A stretch of 64,000 bases of DNA from Nonomuraea rubra (lineage in GTDB: Bacteria; Actinomycetota; Actinomycetes; Streptosporangiales; Streptosporangiaceae). Positions 51,972 through 59,991 of the stretch are shown one piece after another. A model generated the notes under the pieces. The model was given only the letters and a program-made list of their open reading frames with translations. It searched no databases and had not been told where the DNA came from. The stretch's first letter is position 1; every line of letters begins with the position of its first letter. Location: assembly GCF_014207985.1 (NCBI RefSeq), contig NZ_JACHMI010000001.1:12321001-12385000 (forward strand), read 5' to 3'. Both the position numbers and the translations under genes were made by a program.

Positions 51972-52628
51972 TCACTCCTCGCGTGGTTCGCTCTCCTTCA
52001 GCACGCCGTAGACGATCAGGCGCTCGGCGGCCGAATATTCGGGATGGCAGGTGGACAGCGTGATGAAGGCGCGGATGGGGCGGATGTCGGGCTTACCGGG
52101 CACGGGGGCGAGCACGTCGATCTCGTCGGGCTCGACGATGTCCTGCGAGGTGACGCGGTAGGTGTGGCGGGCGTCGCCGGTCTCGACCACGATCTCGTCG
52201 TCGCGTTCGAGCTCGTCGATCTCGTTGAACGGGGCCGCGTACGTGGTGCGGTGCCCGGAGAGCACGAAGTTGCCGACCTGGCCGGGCATGGCGCTGTCGG
52301 GGTAGTGGCCCGGGCCCTTCTTGAGCTGCTCGGCTCCGACGCCCTCGACCACGGCGTACTCGTAGTCGCGGCCCAGCCTGGGGATGCGCAGCATGGCGAG
52401 TGCCTGGCCCGTCCGGACCTTCTCCGGGAGCTGCTTCTTCGCGGCGGCCAGCTCGCTCCTGAGCAGCGACTGCTGGCTCTGGGTGTAGGCGCCGGTGCCC
52501 CAGAGCAGGTACGCGCAGAACAGCGTGAGGATCAGGCCCGCGGTGATGCTGAGCTCCCCCACGGCCCGGAGCGTGGCCCGCATGCGATCAGCGTATTCCG
52601 CCACGATGCGGGCCCCGGGGATCGCCAT
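51972..52628 (-). CDS. class E sortase
   Basis: 218 aa from ATG 52628; a GTG at 52658 or an ATG at 52583 are alternatives and no SD decides. One membrane helix (about 24-46), a stalk, and a sortase barrel with catalytic His in NFVLSGHRTTYA, Cys in TLSTCHPEY and Arg in AERLIVYG. Class E enzymes recognise LAXTG-type signals and anchor pilus or chaplin-like proteins. No substrate with an LAXTG tail is seen in the window. Next to crgA and trpG, as in Streptomyces. Confidence 0.92.
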   Translation of the reverse strand: MAIPGARIVAEYADRMRATLRAVGELSITAGLILTLFCAYLLWGTGAYTQSQQSLLRSELAAAKKQLPEKVRTGQALAMLRIPRLGRDYEYAVVEGVGAEQLKKGPGHYPDSAMPGQVGNFVLSGHRTTYAAPFNEIDELERDDEIVVETGDARHTYRVTSQDIVEPDEIDVLAPVPGKPDIRPIRAFITLSTCHPEYSAAERLIVYGVLKESEPREE

Positions 52629-52728
52629 GTCGTGCGCGTGGCGACTATCCTGGGGCACGCTTCAACTACGCTAAATCGAAGAGCCTGTGGACGATCCGGA
52701 TGCCCAGGCCCTCAGCAGGAGTTATCCA

Positions 52729-52974
52729 GTGCCCAAGTCCAAGGCTCGCAAGAAGGCGGTTTACACGCCGCCGCAGAGGTCTCAGCAGATCAAGGTCAGC
52801 CCGCGCTGGCTGGCCCCCACGATGGTCGCCGCGTGGATCATCGGCATCCTGTGGATCGCGATCTATTACGTCGCACCGCAGGCGCCGTTCTTCAGCGACC
52901 TCCAGAACTGGAACCTGTTGATCGGGTTTGTTTTCATCATCTTCGGTGTGGTTCTTTCCACCCGCTGGCGTTAG
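52729..52974 (+). CDS. crgA: cell-division inhibitor/regulator CrgA
   Basis: 81 aa from GTG 52729 with AGGAG upstream (52717-52721). PKSKARKKAVYTPP is the conserved basic N-terminus, then two membrane helices (about 27-48 and 58-78; WLAPTMVAAWIIGILWIAIYY and LLIGFVFIIFGVVLSTRW). CrgA binds FtsZ, FtsI and FtsQ, and in Streptomyces delays sporulation septation. Its GTG start corrects the longer frame. It faces away from the sortase operon. Confidence 0.95.
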   Translation: MPKSKARKKAVYTPPQRSQQIKVSPRWLAPTMVAAWIIGILWIAIYYVAPQAPFFSDLQNWNLLIGFVFIIFGVVLSTRWR

Positions 52975-53008
52975 TTCTTTCCACAGCCTTTTCCACAGCC
53001 TGGGGAAG

Positions 53009-53875
53009 TCAGAGCGCGGTGAGGATGGCCGACGTCCTGACCAGCACGAGCACGGCCAGCAGCACCAGCACGGCCGCGATCGCCAGCACCTGCCAGAGGG
53101 TCCTGCTGTTCTTGGGGGCGTACGCCAGCGCCCCCGCCAGCAGTGATCCGGTGATCAGGCCGCCGACGTGCCCGGTCCAGCTGATGCCGGGGACCAGGAA
53201 CGTGATCGCCAGGTTGAGCGCGATGAGCACGGCGATGCCGCGCACGTCCATGTTGAGCTTGCGGCCCACCACGAACACCGCGCCGAACAGGCCGAAGATG
53301 GCCCCTGACGCGCCCACCGTGGGCTGGCCGAGCGGGTCGAGCCAGAGGCCGAGCACCGAGCCGCCGAGCGCGCTGATGAGGTACAGGGCCGCGTAGCGGA
53401 CGTGCCCGAAGGCGCGCTCCAGGTAGGGGCCGACCACGTAGAGCGCCCAGCAGTTGAACAGGATGTGGAAAACTCCGCCGTGCACGAAAGCCGCGGTGAT
53501 CAGGCGGTGGTACTCGCCGTACACGGCCACGCCGGCCGGCCACATCGCCAGCTCGCCGGTGATCCGGTCGCCGATGAGGTACTGGGCGCCGAAGACCAGC
53601 ACGTTGATGATCAGTAGGGCGTAGCTGACGAACGGCGTGCGGACGACGTTGCCGCCGAAGGTGGATCTGGCCTGGCGGATGCCCTTGTTGCCTTCGGCGA
53701 CGCACTCGGGGCACTGGAAGCCGACCGCGGCGTCACGCATGCAGTCGGGGCAGATGGGACGCTCGCAACGCTGGCAGCGGACCCAGGTCTCCCTGTCGGG
53801 GTGCCGGTAGCACGTGGGCACCGCCTCAGCGGGCTGCTCGGGCTGCGGGGGCGGGCTCGGCGGCTGGCTGGTCAT
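53009..53875 (-). CDS. rhomboid intramembrane serine protease with N-terminal zinc-finger
   Basis: 288 aa. The N-terminus has a B-box-like metal site: CYRHPDRETWVRCQRCERPICPDCMRDAAVGFQCPEC (about 22-58), several Cys and a His. Six or seven membrane helices follow. Catalytic Ser in GASGAIFG (TVGASGA, about 188) and His in WTGHVGGLITG (about 235); the HxxxN-type loop HGGVFHILFNCW is present. Cuts membrane proteins within the bilayer. The finger may bind substrates or regulators, as inferred for actinobacterial members with this layout. Confidence 0.92.
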   Translation of the reverse strand: MTSQPPSPPPQPEQPAEAVPTCYRHPDRETWVRCQRCERPICPDCMRDAAVGFQCPECVAEGNKGIRQARSTFGGNVVRTPFVSYALLIINVLVFGAQYLIGDRITGELAMWPAGVAVYGEYHRLITAAFVHGGVFHILFNCWALYVVGPYLERAFGHVRYAALYLISALGGSVLGLWLDPLGQPTVGASGAIFGLFGAVFVVGRKLNMDVRGIAVLIALNLAITFLVPGISWTGHVGGLITGSLLAGALAYAPKNSRTLWQVLAIAAVLVLLAVLVLVRTSAILTAL

Positions 53876-53966
53876 GACCGAAGCCTAAGGCTTGCGCGAC
53901 CATGCCGCGTGGGCCCGGCCGGCGCCCCCGGCGGAGCGGGGGCGGGGCGGGCGACGAGTGGGGCCG

Positions 53967-54503
53967 TCAGGCCTGGACGCGGTCGATGGTGACCGACTCC
54001 AGGATGACGTCCTCCGCCGGGCGGTCGCGGCGGTCGGTGCGGGTCTTGGCGATGGCGTCGACCACCTCCTGACCCTCCACGACCTCACCGAAGATCGTGT
54101 GCTTGCCGTTGAGGTGCGGCGTCGGCACGACCGTGATGAAGAACTGCGAGCCGTTGGTGCCCTTGCCGAAGCGGACGCCGGCGTTGGCCATGGCGAGCAG
54201 GTAGGGGCGGTTGAAGTAGAGCTCCGGGTGGATCTCGTCGTCGAACTCGTAGCCGGGGCCGCCGATGCCCTGACCGAGCGGGTCGCCGCCCTGGATCATG
54301 AAGCCGGAGATCACCCGGTGGAAGATCGTGCCGTCGTAGTAGCGGGCGGTGCTCTTCTCACCGGTGCCCGGATGCGTCCACTCACGGGAGCCTTCGGCCA
54401 GCTCCACGAAGTTGCGCACCGTCTTCGGGGCCTTGGTGGGGAAGAGTTCTACCTTGATATTGCCGCGGTTCGTCTGCAGGTTTGCGATCAGCTTCTCAGC
54501 CAC
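53967..54503 (-). CDS. ppiA: cyclophilin-type peptidyl-prolyl isomerase
   Basis: 178 aa from GTG 54503 (GGGGGG 12-17 bases upstream; a longer frame adds 29 residues). Cyclophilin core: VRNFVELAEG, YYDGTIFHRVISGFMIQGGDP with the catalytic Arg, LAMANAGVRFGKGTNGSQFFIT, and HLNGKHTIFGEVVEG. No signal sequence, so cytosolic. Catalyses proline isomerisation. Usual neighbour of rhomboid and crgA genes in actinobacteria. Confidence 0.94.
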   Translation of the reverse strand: MAEKLIANLQTNRGNIKVELFPTKAPKTVRNFVELAEGSREWTHPGTGEKSTARYYDGTIFHRVISGFMIQGGDPLGQGIGGPGYEFDDEIHPELYFNRPYLLAMANAGVRFGKGTNGSQFFITVVPTPHLNGKHTIFGEVVEGQEVVDAIAKTRTDRRDRPAEDVILESVTIDRVQA

Positions 54504-54662
54504 GAGACAGCTGCCCCCCTCTATGCACAGGGTTGGTTTTGTGGTGTTTTGAGGACTATGGCCGTACGGCCTCCAGAGCCATCCTCCCATGGACGGCGAT
54601 GATTGAGCCGCCTTGTCCAGGGCAGGTCAGGCTGCGGGGCCCCAACGACAGGGGAGGTTGTC

Positions 54663-55163
54663 GTGTCCCTGAGAATGAGAAGACGCCGCGTGGCCATAGA
54701 AGTACCTGCCACGTGGGTGGGTCGCATGAAGGACCAGGCCGTACGAACCGGCCGCCGGATGCAGCCCATGGCGGACCAGGCCAAGGTGGCCGCCGCCCAC
54801 CGGATCGAAGACGCCCGATACTGGGCGGCGCCGCGGCTGGAGTCCGCGGCTCACGGGTTCGAGGACCAGATCGCGCCCAAGGTCAGCACCATGCTGACCA
54901 ACGCGGCCAGGCGAATCGATCCCAAGCCGTCGCGCTCGCGACGGTGGCCGATGCTCGTTCTGCTGACCGGCTGTGCGGTAGGAGCGATTGGTTACATGTT
55001 CTACCGCCGCAACGCGCAGCAGTGGACCGAGCACATGAAGGACTCCGCCTCCGATGCCTCACGCTGGGTCAATGAGAAGGCTGACAGGGCATCCGAGTCC
55101 GCGGACCGCATGGCGGCCAAGATGTCGGACAAGGCTGACGAGGCGTCACGCAGGACACCGTGA
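54663..55163 (+). CDS. membrane-anchored coiled-coil protein (DUF5324-like)
   Basis: 166 aa from GTG 54663, preceded by GGGAGG. A long helical, charged N-terminal half (about 20-95; DQAVRTGRRMQPMADQAKVAAAHRIEDA), one membrane segment (about 103-120; WPMLVLLTGCAVGAIGYMFY), then a helical tail with EKADRASESADRMAAKMSDKADEA heptads. It resembles DUF5324-type proteins near crgA/ppiA in streptomycetes; this name is from memory and uncertain. Followed by a very strong terminator. Confidence 0.7.
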   Translation: MSLRMRRRRVAIEVPATWVGRMKDQAVRTGRRMQPMADQAKVAAAHRIEDARYWAAPRLESAAHGFEDQIAPKVSTMLTNAARRIDPKPSRSRRWPMLVLLTGCAVGAIGYMFYRRNAQQWTEHMKDSASDASRWVNEKADRASESADRMAAKMSDKADEASRRTP

Positions 55164-55182
55164 CGACCCCGGCACGCCGGAA

Positions 55183-55219
55183 GCGCGCCCCCGTGACGAT
55201 CTCCGTCACGGGGGCGCGC
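55183..55219 (+). terminator. 16-bp perfect hairpin terminator
   Basis: GCGCGCCCCCGTGACG (55183-55198), loop ATCTC, exact complement (55204-55219), followed by TCTGT. The longest perfect stem in the window, 19 bases after the stop. Confidence 0.9.
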
Positions 55220-55235
55220 TCTGTCCAGGCGGGCG

Positions 55236-55264
55236 TTGACGTACGACCAAGCGCTTGTTAGAAA
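55236..55264 (+). promoter_or_regulatory. promoter with KstR2-like operator, apparently leaderless
   Basis: TTGACG (55236-55241), a 17-bp spacer, and TAGAAA (55259-55264) look like -35/-10 boxes; the ATG at 55272 is seven bases later, so a transcript would start at or next to the A of ATG. The spacer holds ACCAAGCGCTTGTT (55246-55259), which fits AnCAAGnnCTTGnT, the motif reported for the TetR-family repressor KstR2. Confidence 0.6.
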
Positions 55265-55271
55265 GCCGGGC

Positions 55272-56348
55272 ATGGCGCTGTCACCGCTCGACGACTACCC
55301 CGTCCACCAGGCCGCCCAGGTCATGCGGCACGTGACCACCGGAGACCGCAACTTCTACGACCGCTACTACTTCAACTGCCACGCCGCCTCCGACGAGCTC
55401 ATGCTCATCGTCGGCCTCGGCCAGTACCCCAACCTGGGCGTCACCGACGCCTTCGCCTGCGTCCGCACCCCCGACCTGCACCGGGTGGTCCGCGCCTCGC
55501 GCGAGCTGGGCACCGACCGCATGGACACGCGGGTGGGCCCGTTCCGGGTCGAGGTCGTGAAGGGGCTCAAGCGGCTCAGGGTGATCCTGGAGCCGAACGA
55601 GCACGGCCTCGCCTTCGACCTCCTGTGGGAGGGGACGATCCCGGCCGTGCTGGAGCCGCGGCACTTCCTGCGGTGGCAGGAGCGGGTGGTGTTCGACTCG
55701 GTACGGATGGCGCAGACGGGCCGCTGGTCCGGACACATCCGGATCGGGGAGAGGGAGATCCCCGTCACACCGGACCGCTGGATGGGCACCAGGGACCGGT
55801 CATGGGGGATCAGGCCGGTCGGCGAGCCGGAGCCGCCCGGGATCATGGCCAGGAACTCCGGGACGTTCTACTGGCTCTACGCGCCGATGCGCTTCGACGA
55901 CCACGCCATCCTCTGCATCGTCCAGGAGGACGAGCGGGGGCGCCGGCTGCTGGAGGAGGCCGTGCGCGTGTGGCCCGACGGCCGCGAGGAGGAGTACCTC
56001 GGCAGACCGGAGTACCGCCCGGTCTACGCCCCCGGCACCCGCGACGTCGTCGAGGCCACGATCACGTTCGCGCCGCCCGGCGGCAAGCCGTTCGACGTGC
56101 GCTGCACGCCGCTGCTGCCCGTCCATCTCATGGTGGGCACCGGGTACGGGCTGGAGCAGGAGTGGCGCCACGGGATGTACCAGGGCGCCGGGCCCGTCGT
56201 GCAGGGCGTGACGTACCGGCTGCCCGACGACGCCGCCAGGATGTGGGGCCTGGTGGACGCCGTCGGGCGGTTCGAGTACGACGGGCTCGTGGGCCACGGG
56301 CTCTTCGAGTACTGGGCGCTGGGGCCGCACCCGACGTTCCCGGAGTGA
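55272..56348 (+). CDS. actinobacterial protein of unknown function, beta-rich
   Basis: 358 aa from ATG 55272. No signal or membrane segment. It is rich in Trp, Arg and Gly with alternating strands: NFYDRYYFNCHAASDELMLIVGLGQYPNLGVTDAF, RWSGHIRIGEREIPVTPDRWMGTRDRSWGIRPVG, and GTGYGLEQEWRHGMYQG. The WxGxRDRSWGxRP pattern is like the AttH/CrtC or DUF7064-type lipocalin-like families, and similar actinobacterial proteins lie in lipid or steroid loci. I do not name a reaction. The KstR2-like site upstream agrees with a lipid-related role. Confidence 0.75.
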   Translation: MALSPLDDYPVHQAAQVMRHVTTGDRNFYDRYYFNCHAASDELMLIVGLGQYPNLGVTDAFACVRTPDLHRVVRASRELGTDRMDTRVGPFRVEVVKGLKRLRVILEPNEHGLAFDLLWEGTIPAVLEPRHFLRWQERVVFDSVRMAQTGRWSGHIRIGEREIPVTPDRWMGTRDRSWGIRPVGEPEPPGIMARNSGTFYWLYAPMRFDDHAILCIVQEDERGRRLLEEAVRVWPDGREEEYLGRPEYRPVYAPGTRDVVEATITFAPPGGKPFDVRCTPLLPVHLMVGTGYGLEQEWRHGMYQGAGPVVQGVTYRLPDDAARMWGLVDAVGRFEYDGLVGHGLFEYWALGPHPTFPE

Positions 56349-56376
56349 GCCCGGAGTGAGCCCGGAATGAGCCCGC

Positions 56377-56847
56377 CTACTCCGCGGGCTTCTTGCAGAT
56401 GATCTTGACGGTCTTGGCCGGGTCGCCCTCGGGCAGGGTCACGCCCTCGGTGTCCTCGGCCGGCAGGGCGGGCACCGCCTTCACGAAGTCCTCCGACGAG
56501 AGCTTCTCGGCCTCCTCCGGCGAGAGCTCCTTCACCTTGGAGAACTTCTCGATCTCCTCGGGCGAGAGCGGCTCGGCCTTCTTGACCGCCACGCCCCCGT
56601 CGGGCAGCCGCTCGACCTTCACCGCTCCGTCCGCGTCGAGGCGCTCCACCTTTCCGTCCGGCCCGACCAGCGTGCCCGGCTTGGCCGGCAGCGCCTGGGC
56701 CACCTCGACGGGCTTGCCGTCGGCCGTCATGCAGGTGACCTTCGCGCCCGCGGCCGGGGCGGGCTCGTCGGCCAGGGCGGAGCCCGCCATACCGGTGATG
56801 GCGAGCACGGCGACCGCACCGAGCACCGCGAGACGACGCTTGAACAT
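56377..56847 (-). CDS. secreted acidic protein of unknown function
   Basis: 156 aa. A signal peptide (MFKRRLAVLGAVAVLAITGMAGSALA, cleavage after ALA at 26) and an Ala/Pro/Glu/Lys-rich mature part. Two Cys (about 39 and 151) at the ends could join in a disulfide. The centre has a repeat-like SPEEIEKFSKVKELSPEEAEKLSSEDF. No family recognised. It is divergent from the OmpR-type regulator; the shared region carries multiple repeats, so the two-component pair may control it. Confidence 0.7.
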   Translation of the reverse strand: MFKRRLAVLGAVAVLAITGMAGSALADEPAPAAGAKVTCMTADGKPVEVAQALPAKPGTLVGPDGKVERLDADGAVKVERLPDGGVAVKKAEPLSPEEIEKFSKVKELSPEEAEKLSSEDFVKAVPALPAEDTEGVTLPEGDPAKTVKIICKKPAE

Positions 56848-56898
56848 GGATTCTCCTCACTGGGGACAACCGAACGACCCCGAGCATGGCCGCCCGTA

Positions 56899-56951
56899 CC
56901 TGAAGTGATCCTGAAGAGCACCTAAATGATCTTCAGGTTGGCTTTAGGTGC
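56899..56951. promoter_or_regulatory. interleaved direct and inverted repeats, candidate response-regulator sites
   Basis: CCTGAAG occurs at 56899-56905 and 56910-56916 (11-bp period) and inverted as CTTCAGG at 56931-56937. Nested with these, GCACCTAAA (56918-56926) is inverted at 56943-56951 (TTTAGGTGC). An 11-bp period is usual for OmpR-family DNA boxes. Confidence 0.6.
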
Positions 56952-56971
56952 CCTGAGGCACCCTGGACGGC

Positions 56972-57643
56972 GTGCGAGTGTTACTGGTGGAGGACGAGGA
57001 GCGGCTGGCCGACCTGGTCAAGGGCGGGCTGGCGGGCGAGGGCTTCGCGGTGGACGTGGCCCACGACGGGCGCGACGGCCTGTGGATGGCCACCGAGAAC
57101 GCCTACGACGTGATCGTCCTGGACGTGATGCTGCCCAGGCTGAACGGGTACGCGGTCTGCGCCAGGCTGCGCGAGGCGGGCGACTGGACGCCGATCATGA
57201 TGCTCACGGCCAAGGACGGCATCTACGACGAGGCCGAGGCCCTGGACAACGGGGCCGACGACTACCTGGCCAAACCCTTCTCGTACGTGGTGCTGCTGGC
57301 CAGGCTGCGCGCACTGGTACGGCGGGGCGGCCGCGAGCGGCCGGTGTCGATCAGCGTGGGCGACCTCGTGATCGACCCGGCGGGGCTGCGCTGCCGCAGG
57401 GGCGAGGCGGACATCCAGCTCACGCCGAAGGAGTTCGCGGTGCTGCACGCGCTCGCGCGCCGGCCCGGGGAGGTGGTCTCCAAGCAGGACCTGCTGGCCC
57501 AGGCGTGGGACTTCTCCTACGACGGCGACCCGAACATCGTCGAGGTCTACATCAGCGCGCTGCGCCGCAAGATCGACGTGCCGTTCGGCAGGACGACGCT
57601 GATGACGGTGCGCGGCGCCGGGTACCGGCTGGAGGCCGCATGA
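56972..57643 (+). CDS. OmpR-family response regulator
   Basis: 223 aa from GTG. Receiver: RVLLVEDEERLADLV, phospho-acceptor Asp51 in VIVLDVMLPRLNGYAV, MLTAKDG, KPFSYVVLLARL (Lys100). The winged helix has IQLTPKEFAVLHALARRPGEVVSKQDLLAQAWDFSYDGDPNIVEVYISALRRKID. It overlaps the kinase gene by four bases. Likely autoregulated through the repeats upstream, and possibly controls the divergent secreted protein. Confidence 0.95.
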   Translation: MRVLLVEDEERLADLVKGGLAGEGFAVDVAHDGRDGLWMATENAYDVIVLDVMLPRLNGYAVCARLREAGDWTPIMMLTAKDGIYDEAEALDNGADDYLAKPFSYVVLLARLRALVRRGGRERPVSISVGDLVIDPAGLRCRRGEADIQLTPKEFAVLHALARRPGEVVSKQDLLAQAWDFSYDGDPNIVEVYISALRRKIDVPFGRTTLMTVRGAGYRLEAA

Positions 57644-59046
57644 GCCGCTGGGAGTGGATGGTGGCCGGGCTGGCCTCCGTACGGGTGCGGGCGACCGTGG
57701 CGGCCACGCTCGTGGTGGCGCTGGCCCTGGGGCTGGCGGCGCTGATCCTGGTGCTGGCGCTGCGCGGCAGCCTGGTGAGCGTGGCCGACGCGGAGGCGAC
57801 CAAGAAGGCCATGGCGGCGGTCCCGTACGCGCAGACGGTGGAGATCAAGCAGGCCGACGACCCCGAGTTCCAGCCGGTGACACCCCCCACGCCGGCGGAG
57901 ACCGCCCCGCTCGTCAAGGGCAAGGCCGGCGAGGGCAGGGTCGCCGATGACAGGGTCGCCGGGGACAGGGTCGCGGAGGGCAAGGCCGGTGAGATCCGGC
58001 TGAGCGACGGCAAGGTGGAACGGGTCGCCGACCCCGACCTCCTGGTCACCAAGCAGAAGGCCGCCGCGGCCCTGGACTGGGCCGCCCCGGGCAAGTACGC
58101 GGTCGCCGGCGTCGAGGTGGTCACCGCGACCGGGCCCGCCATGCTCCTGGCCCGGGTCTCCCTGGACAGCGTGCAGCAGGCGTTGCAGACGCTGTACCAG
58201 GCGCTGCTGCCCGGCGTGCCGGCGCTGCTGCTCGTGGTGGCGGGGGTGACCTGGTTCTCGGTGGGCAGGGCGCTCGGCCCCGTGGCGGCGATCAGGGCCA
58301 AGGTGGCCGACATCACGGCCCGCGACCTGAACCAGCGGGTGCCCGTACCGCGCTCCAAGGACGAGATCGCCGCGCTGGCCACCACCGTGAACGGCACGCT
58401 CGACCGGCTGGAGACGGCCGTGGAGCGGCACAAGAGGTTCGTCGCCGACGCCGCGCACGAGCTGCGCAGCCCCATCGCGACCCTGCGGGCCCGGCTGGAG
58501 CTGGCCGAGCCCAGCGAGCTCACCGAGGAGGCCCTGGCCGACGTCGAGCGCCTGCAGTCGCTGGCGGCCGACCTGCTCATGCTGGCCAAGCTGGACGCCG
58601 GCGAGCCGCTGCGCGCGGCCGAGCTGGACCTGGGCCAGGTGGCCGCCGAGGCGGCGTTGCGGGCCAGGCGTCGGCCGGAGGTGCGGGTGGAGCTGGACAT
58701 CGAGCCCGACGTGGTGATGACGGGGTCGAGGGCGCACCTGGACCGCCTGGTGACGAACCTGGCCGACAACGCCGTACGGCACGCCGCCTCGACCGTGCGG
58801 GTCCGCGTGGCCGCCGACGGCGGGCAGGCGGTGCTGGAGGTGCGCGACGACGGGCCGGGGATCCCGGCCGACCAGCGGGAGGCGGTGTTCGGCCGGTTCA
58901 CCCGGCTGGACGAGGCGCGGGCCAGGGACGCGGGCGGCGCCGGGCTGGGGCTGCCGATCGCGCGGGACATCGCGCACCTGCACGAGGGGTCACTCGTGTA
59001 CGGCGACCGCGGGTTCGTCGCGTGTTTCCCGCTGCGTGACGGGTAG
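57640..59046 (+). CDS. sensor histidine kinase with a repeat-containing sensor domain
   Basis: 468 aa. Two membrane helices (about 18-42 and 185-205) flank an outside sensor domain; HAMP (about 205-258; ALGPVAAIRAKVADITARDLNQRVPVP), HisKA with FVADAAHELRSPIATLRARLE, HATPase with NLADNAVRHA, RDDGPGIP and GGAGLGLPIARDI. The sensor domain contains five 5-residue units (GKAGE GRVAD DRVAG DRVAE GKAGE) coded by a 15-bp repeat (57919-57993), with ends alike. ATGA coupling with the regulator. Its 3' end overlaps the convergent GNAT gene by 57 bp. Confidence 0.93.
   Translation: MSRWEWMVAGLASVRVRATVAATLVVALALGLAALILVLALRGSLVSVADAEATKKAMAAVPYAQTVEIKQADDPEFQPVTPPTPAETAPLVKGKAGEGRVADDRVAGDRVAEGKAGEIRLSDGKVERVADPDLLVTKQKAAAALDWAAPGKYAVAGVEVVTATGPAMLLARVSLDSVQQALQTLYQALLPGVPALLLVVAGVTWFSVGRALGPVAAIRAKVADITARDLNQRVPVPRSKDEIAALATTVNGTLDRLETAVERHKRFVADAAHELRSPIATLRARLELAEPSELTEEALADVERLQSLAADLLMLAKLDAGEPLRAAELDLGQVAAEAALRARRRPEVRVELDIEPDVVMTGSRAHLDRLVTNLADNAVRHAASTVRVRVAADGGQAVLEVRDDGPGIPADQREAVFGRFTRLDEARARDAGGAGLGLPIARDIAHLHEGSLVYGDRGFVACFPLRDG
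57919..57993. repeat. 15-bp repeat, five units, in the kinase sensor domain
   Basis: Units start at 57919, 57934, 57949, 57964 and 57979. The middle three share AGGGTCGC; the first and last are GGCAAGGCCGGC/TGAG. In-frame, coding the pentapeptides GKAGE, GRVAD, DRVAG, DRVAE and GKAGE. Confidence 0.9.
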
Positions 59047-59982
59047 CGCGTAGTTCGTGCTGCTCCTGGTGACGGTGAAGCCCGCCCGCTCGTACACGCC
59101 GACGGCGCCCGTCGGGTTGTCGAGGTCCACGCCCAGCGAGGTGCTGCTGTACCCCTGGCGGACGAAGGAGGCCAGCGCGTGAGCGATCAGCGCGCCGGCC
59201 ACGCCCCTGCCGCGCCACTCCTTCAGCGTGCCGATGATCTGGATCCTGGCGTGACCTTCGTGGTTGGGGGCGTGGGGGGCGGCGTGGGTGATGAGCGTGC
59301 CCACCGCCCGGCCCTCCGCCAGGGCCAGGAACGAGGCCCGCGGCAGGAAGTTGTGCGTGCCGACGATGTGGCCGGCCCAGCTCTCCCTGGTGTGCGGCAC
59401 GGAGCCCCAGTGGTCGCGGAACGACTCGTTGCGTACGTGCCGGGCCCCGTCGTCCAGCTCGGGGGTCCAGGTGGCGATGCTCACCCCTGCCGGGGTCCTG
59501 GCCGCGGGCAGGCCGTCCGCCAGGTCCCGCCGCATGGTGGCGAACCTGCGGACGGCGGTGAACCCCGCCTGCCCGGCCAGCGCGTTGGCGCCCGGGTCGC
59601 CGTCGTACGCGCCGAGATGGATCTCCGCGGGGACGCCGGGGAACGCCCGCTCGCTGAGCCCGCCCGCCGCGCCGGCGGCCCAGGCGACGATCCGCCGGCC
59701 GAACCCCTGCCTGCGATAGGCCGGGTGCACCCCGCCCCACAGGCGCAGGACGTGCACTCCGCCTTCCGCCGACTGCCTGACCGGCAGGTAGCCGAAGGCC
59801 GCGATCCGGTCGCCGTCCCTGGCCGCGAGCGTGCCCTCGGGCAGGTCGATCAGGTGGTGGGTGAGCTGCTCGCGCACGTCGTCCACGCTGTACCGCTCGT
59901 CGGCGCGGTCGGCGGCCTCCACGTCGGCCCAGAACCGGGCCAGCGCGGGAGCGTCGTCAAGTGTCAGTGGTCCCCACTCCAT
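58990..59982 (-). CDS. double-domain GNAT acetyltransferase (MshD-like architecture)
   Basis: 330 aa. Two GNAT domains: the first with VHVLRLWGGVHPAYRRQGFGRRIVAWA (acetyl-CoA motif RxxGxG, about 90) and the second with IIGTLKEWRGRGVAGALIAHALASFVRQGY (about 255) and LGVDLDNPTGAVGVYERAGF. Two tandem GNATs occur in mycothiol synthase MshD, but the MshD-specific residues cannot be checked here; it could be a different antibiotic or amine acetyltransferase. Follows the MBL gene by nine bases on the same strand. Overlaps the kinase gene by 57 bp. Confidence 0.85.
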   Translation of the reverse strand: MEWGPLTLDDAPALARFWADVEAADRADERYSVDDVREQLTHHLIDLPEGTLAARDGDRIAAFGYLPVRQSAEGGVHVLRLWGGVHPAYRRQGFGRRIVAWAAGAAGGLSERAFPGVPAEIHLGAYDGDPGANALAGQAGFTAVRRFATMRRDLADGLPAARTPAGVSIATWTPELDDGARHVRNESFRDHWGSVPHTRESWAGHIVGTHNFLPRASFLALAEGRAVGTLITHAAPHAPNHEGHARIQIIGTLKEWRGRGVAGALIAHALASFVRQGYSSTSLGVDLDNPTGAVGVYERAGFTVTRSSTNYALPVTQRETRDEPAVAVHE

Positions 59983-59991
59983 GGCGAAAGC

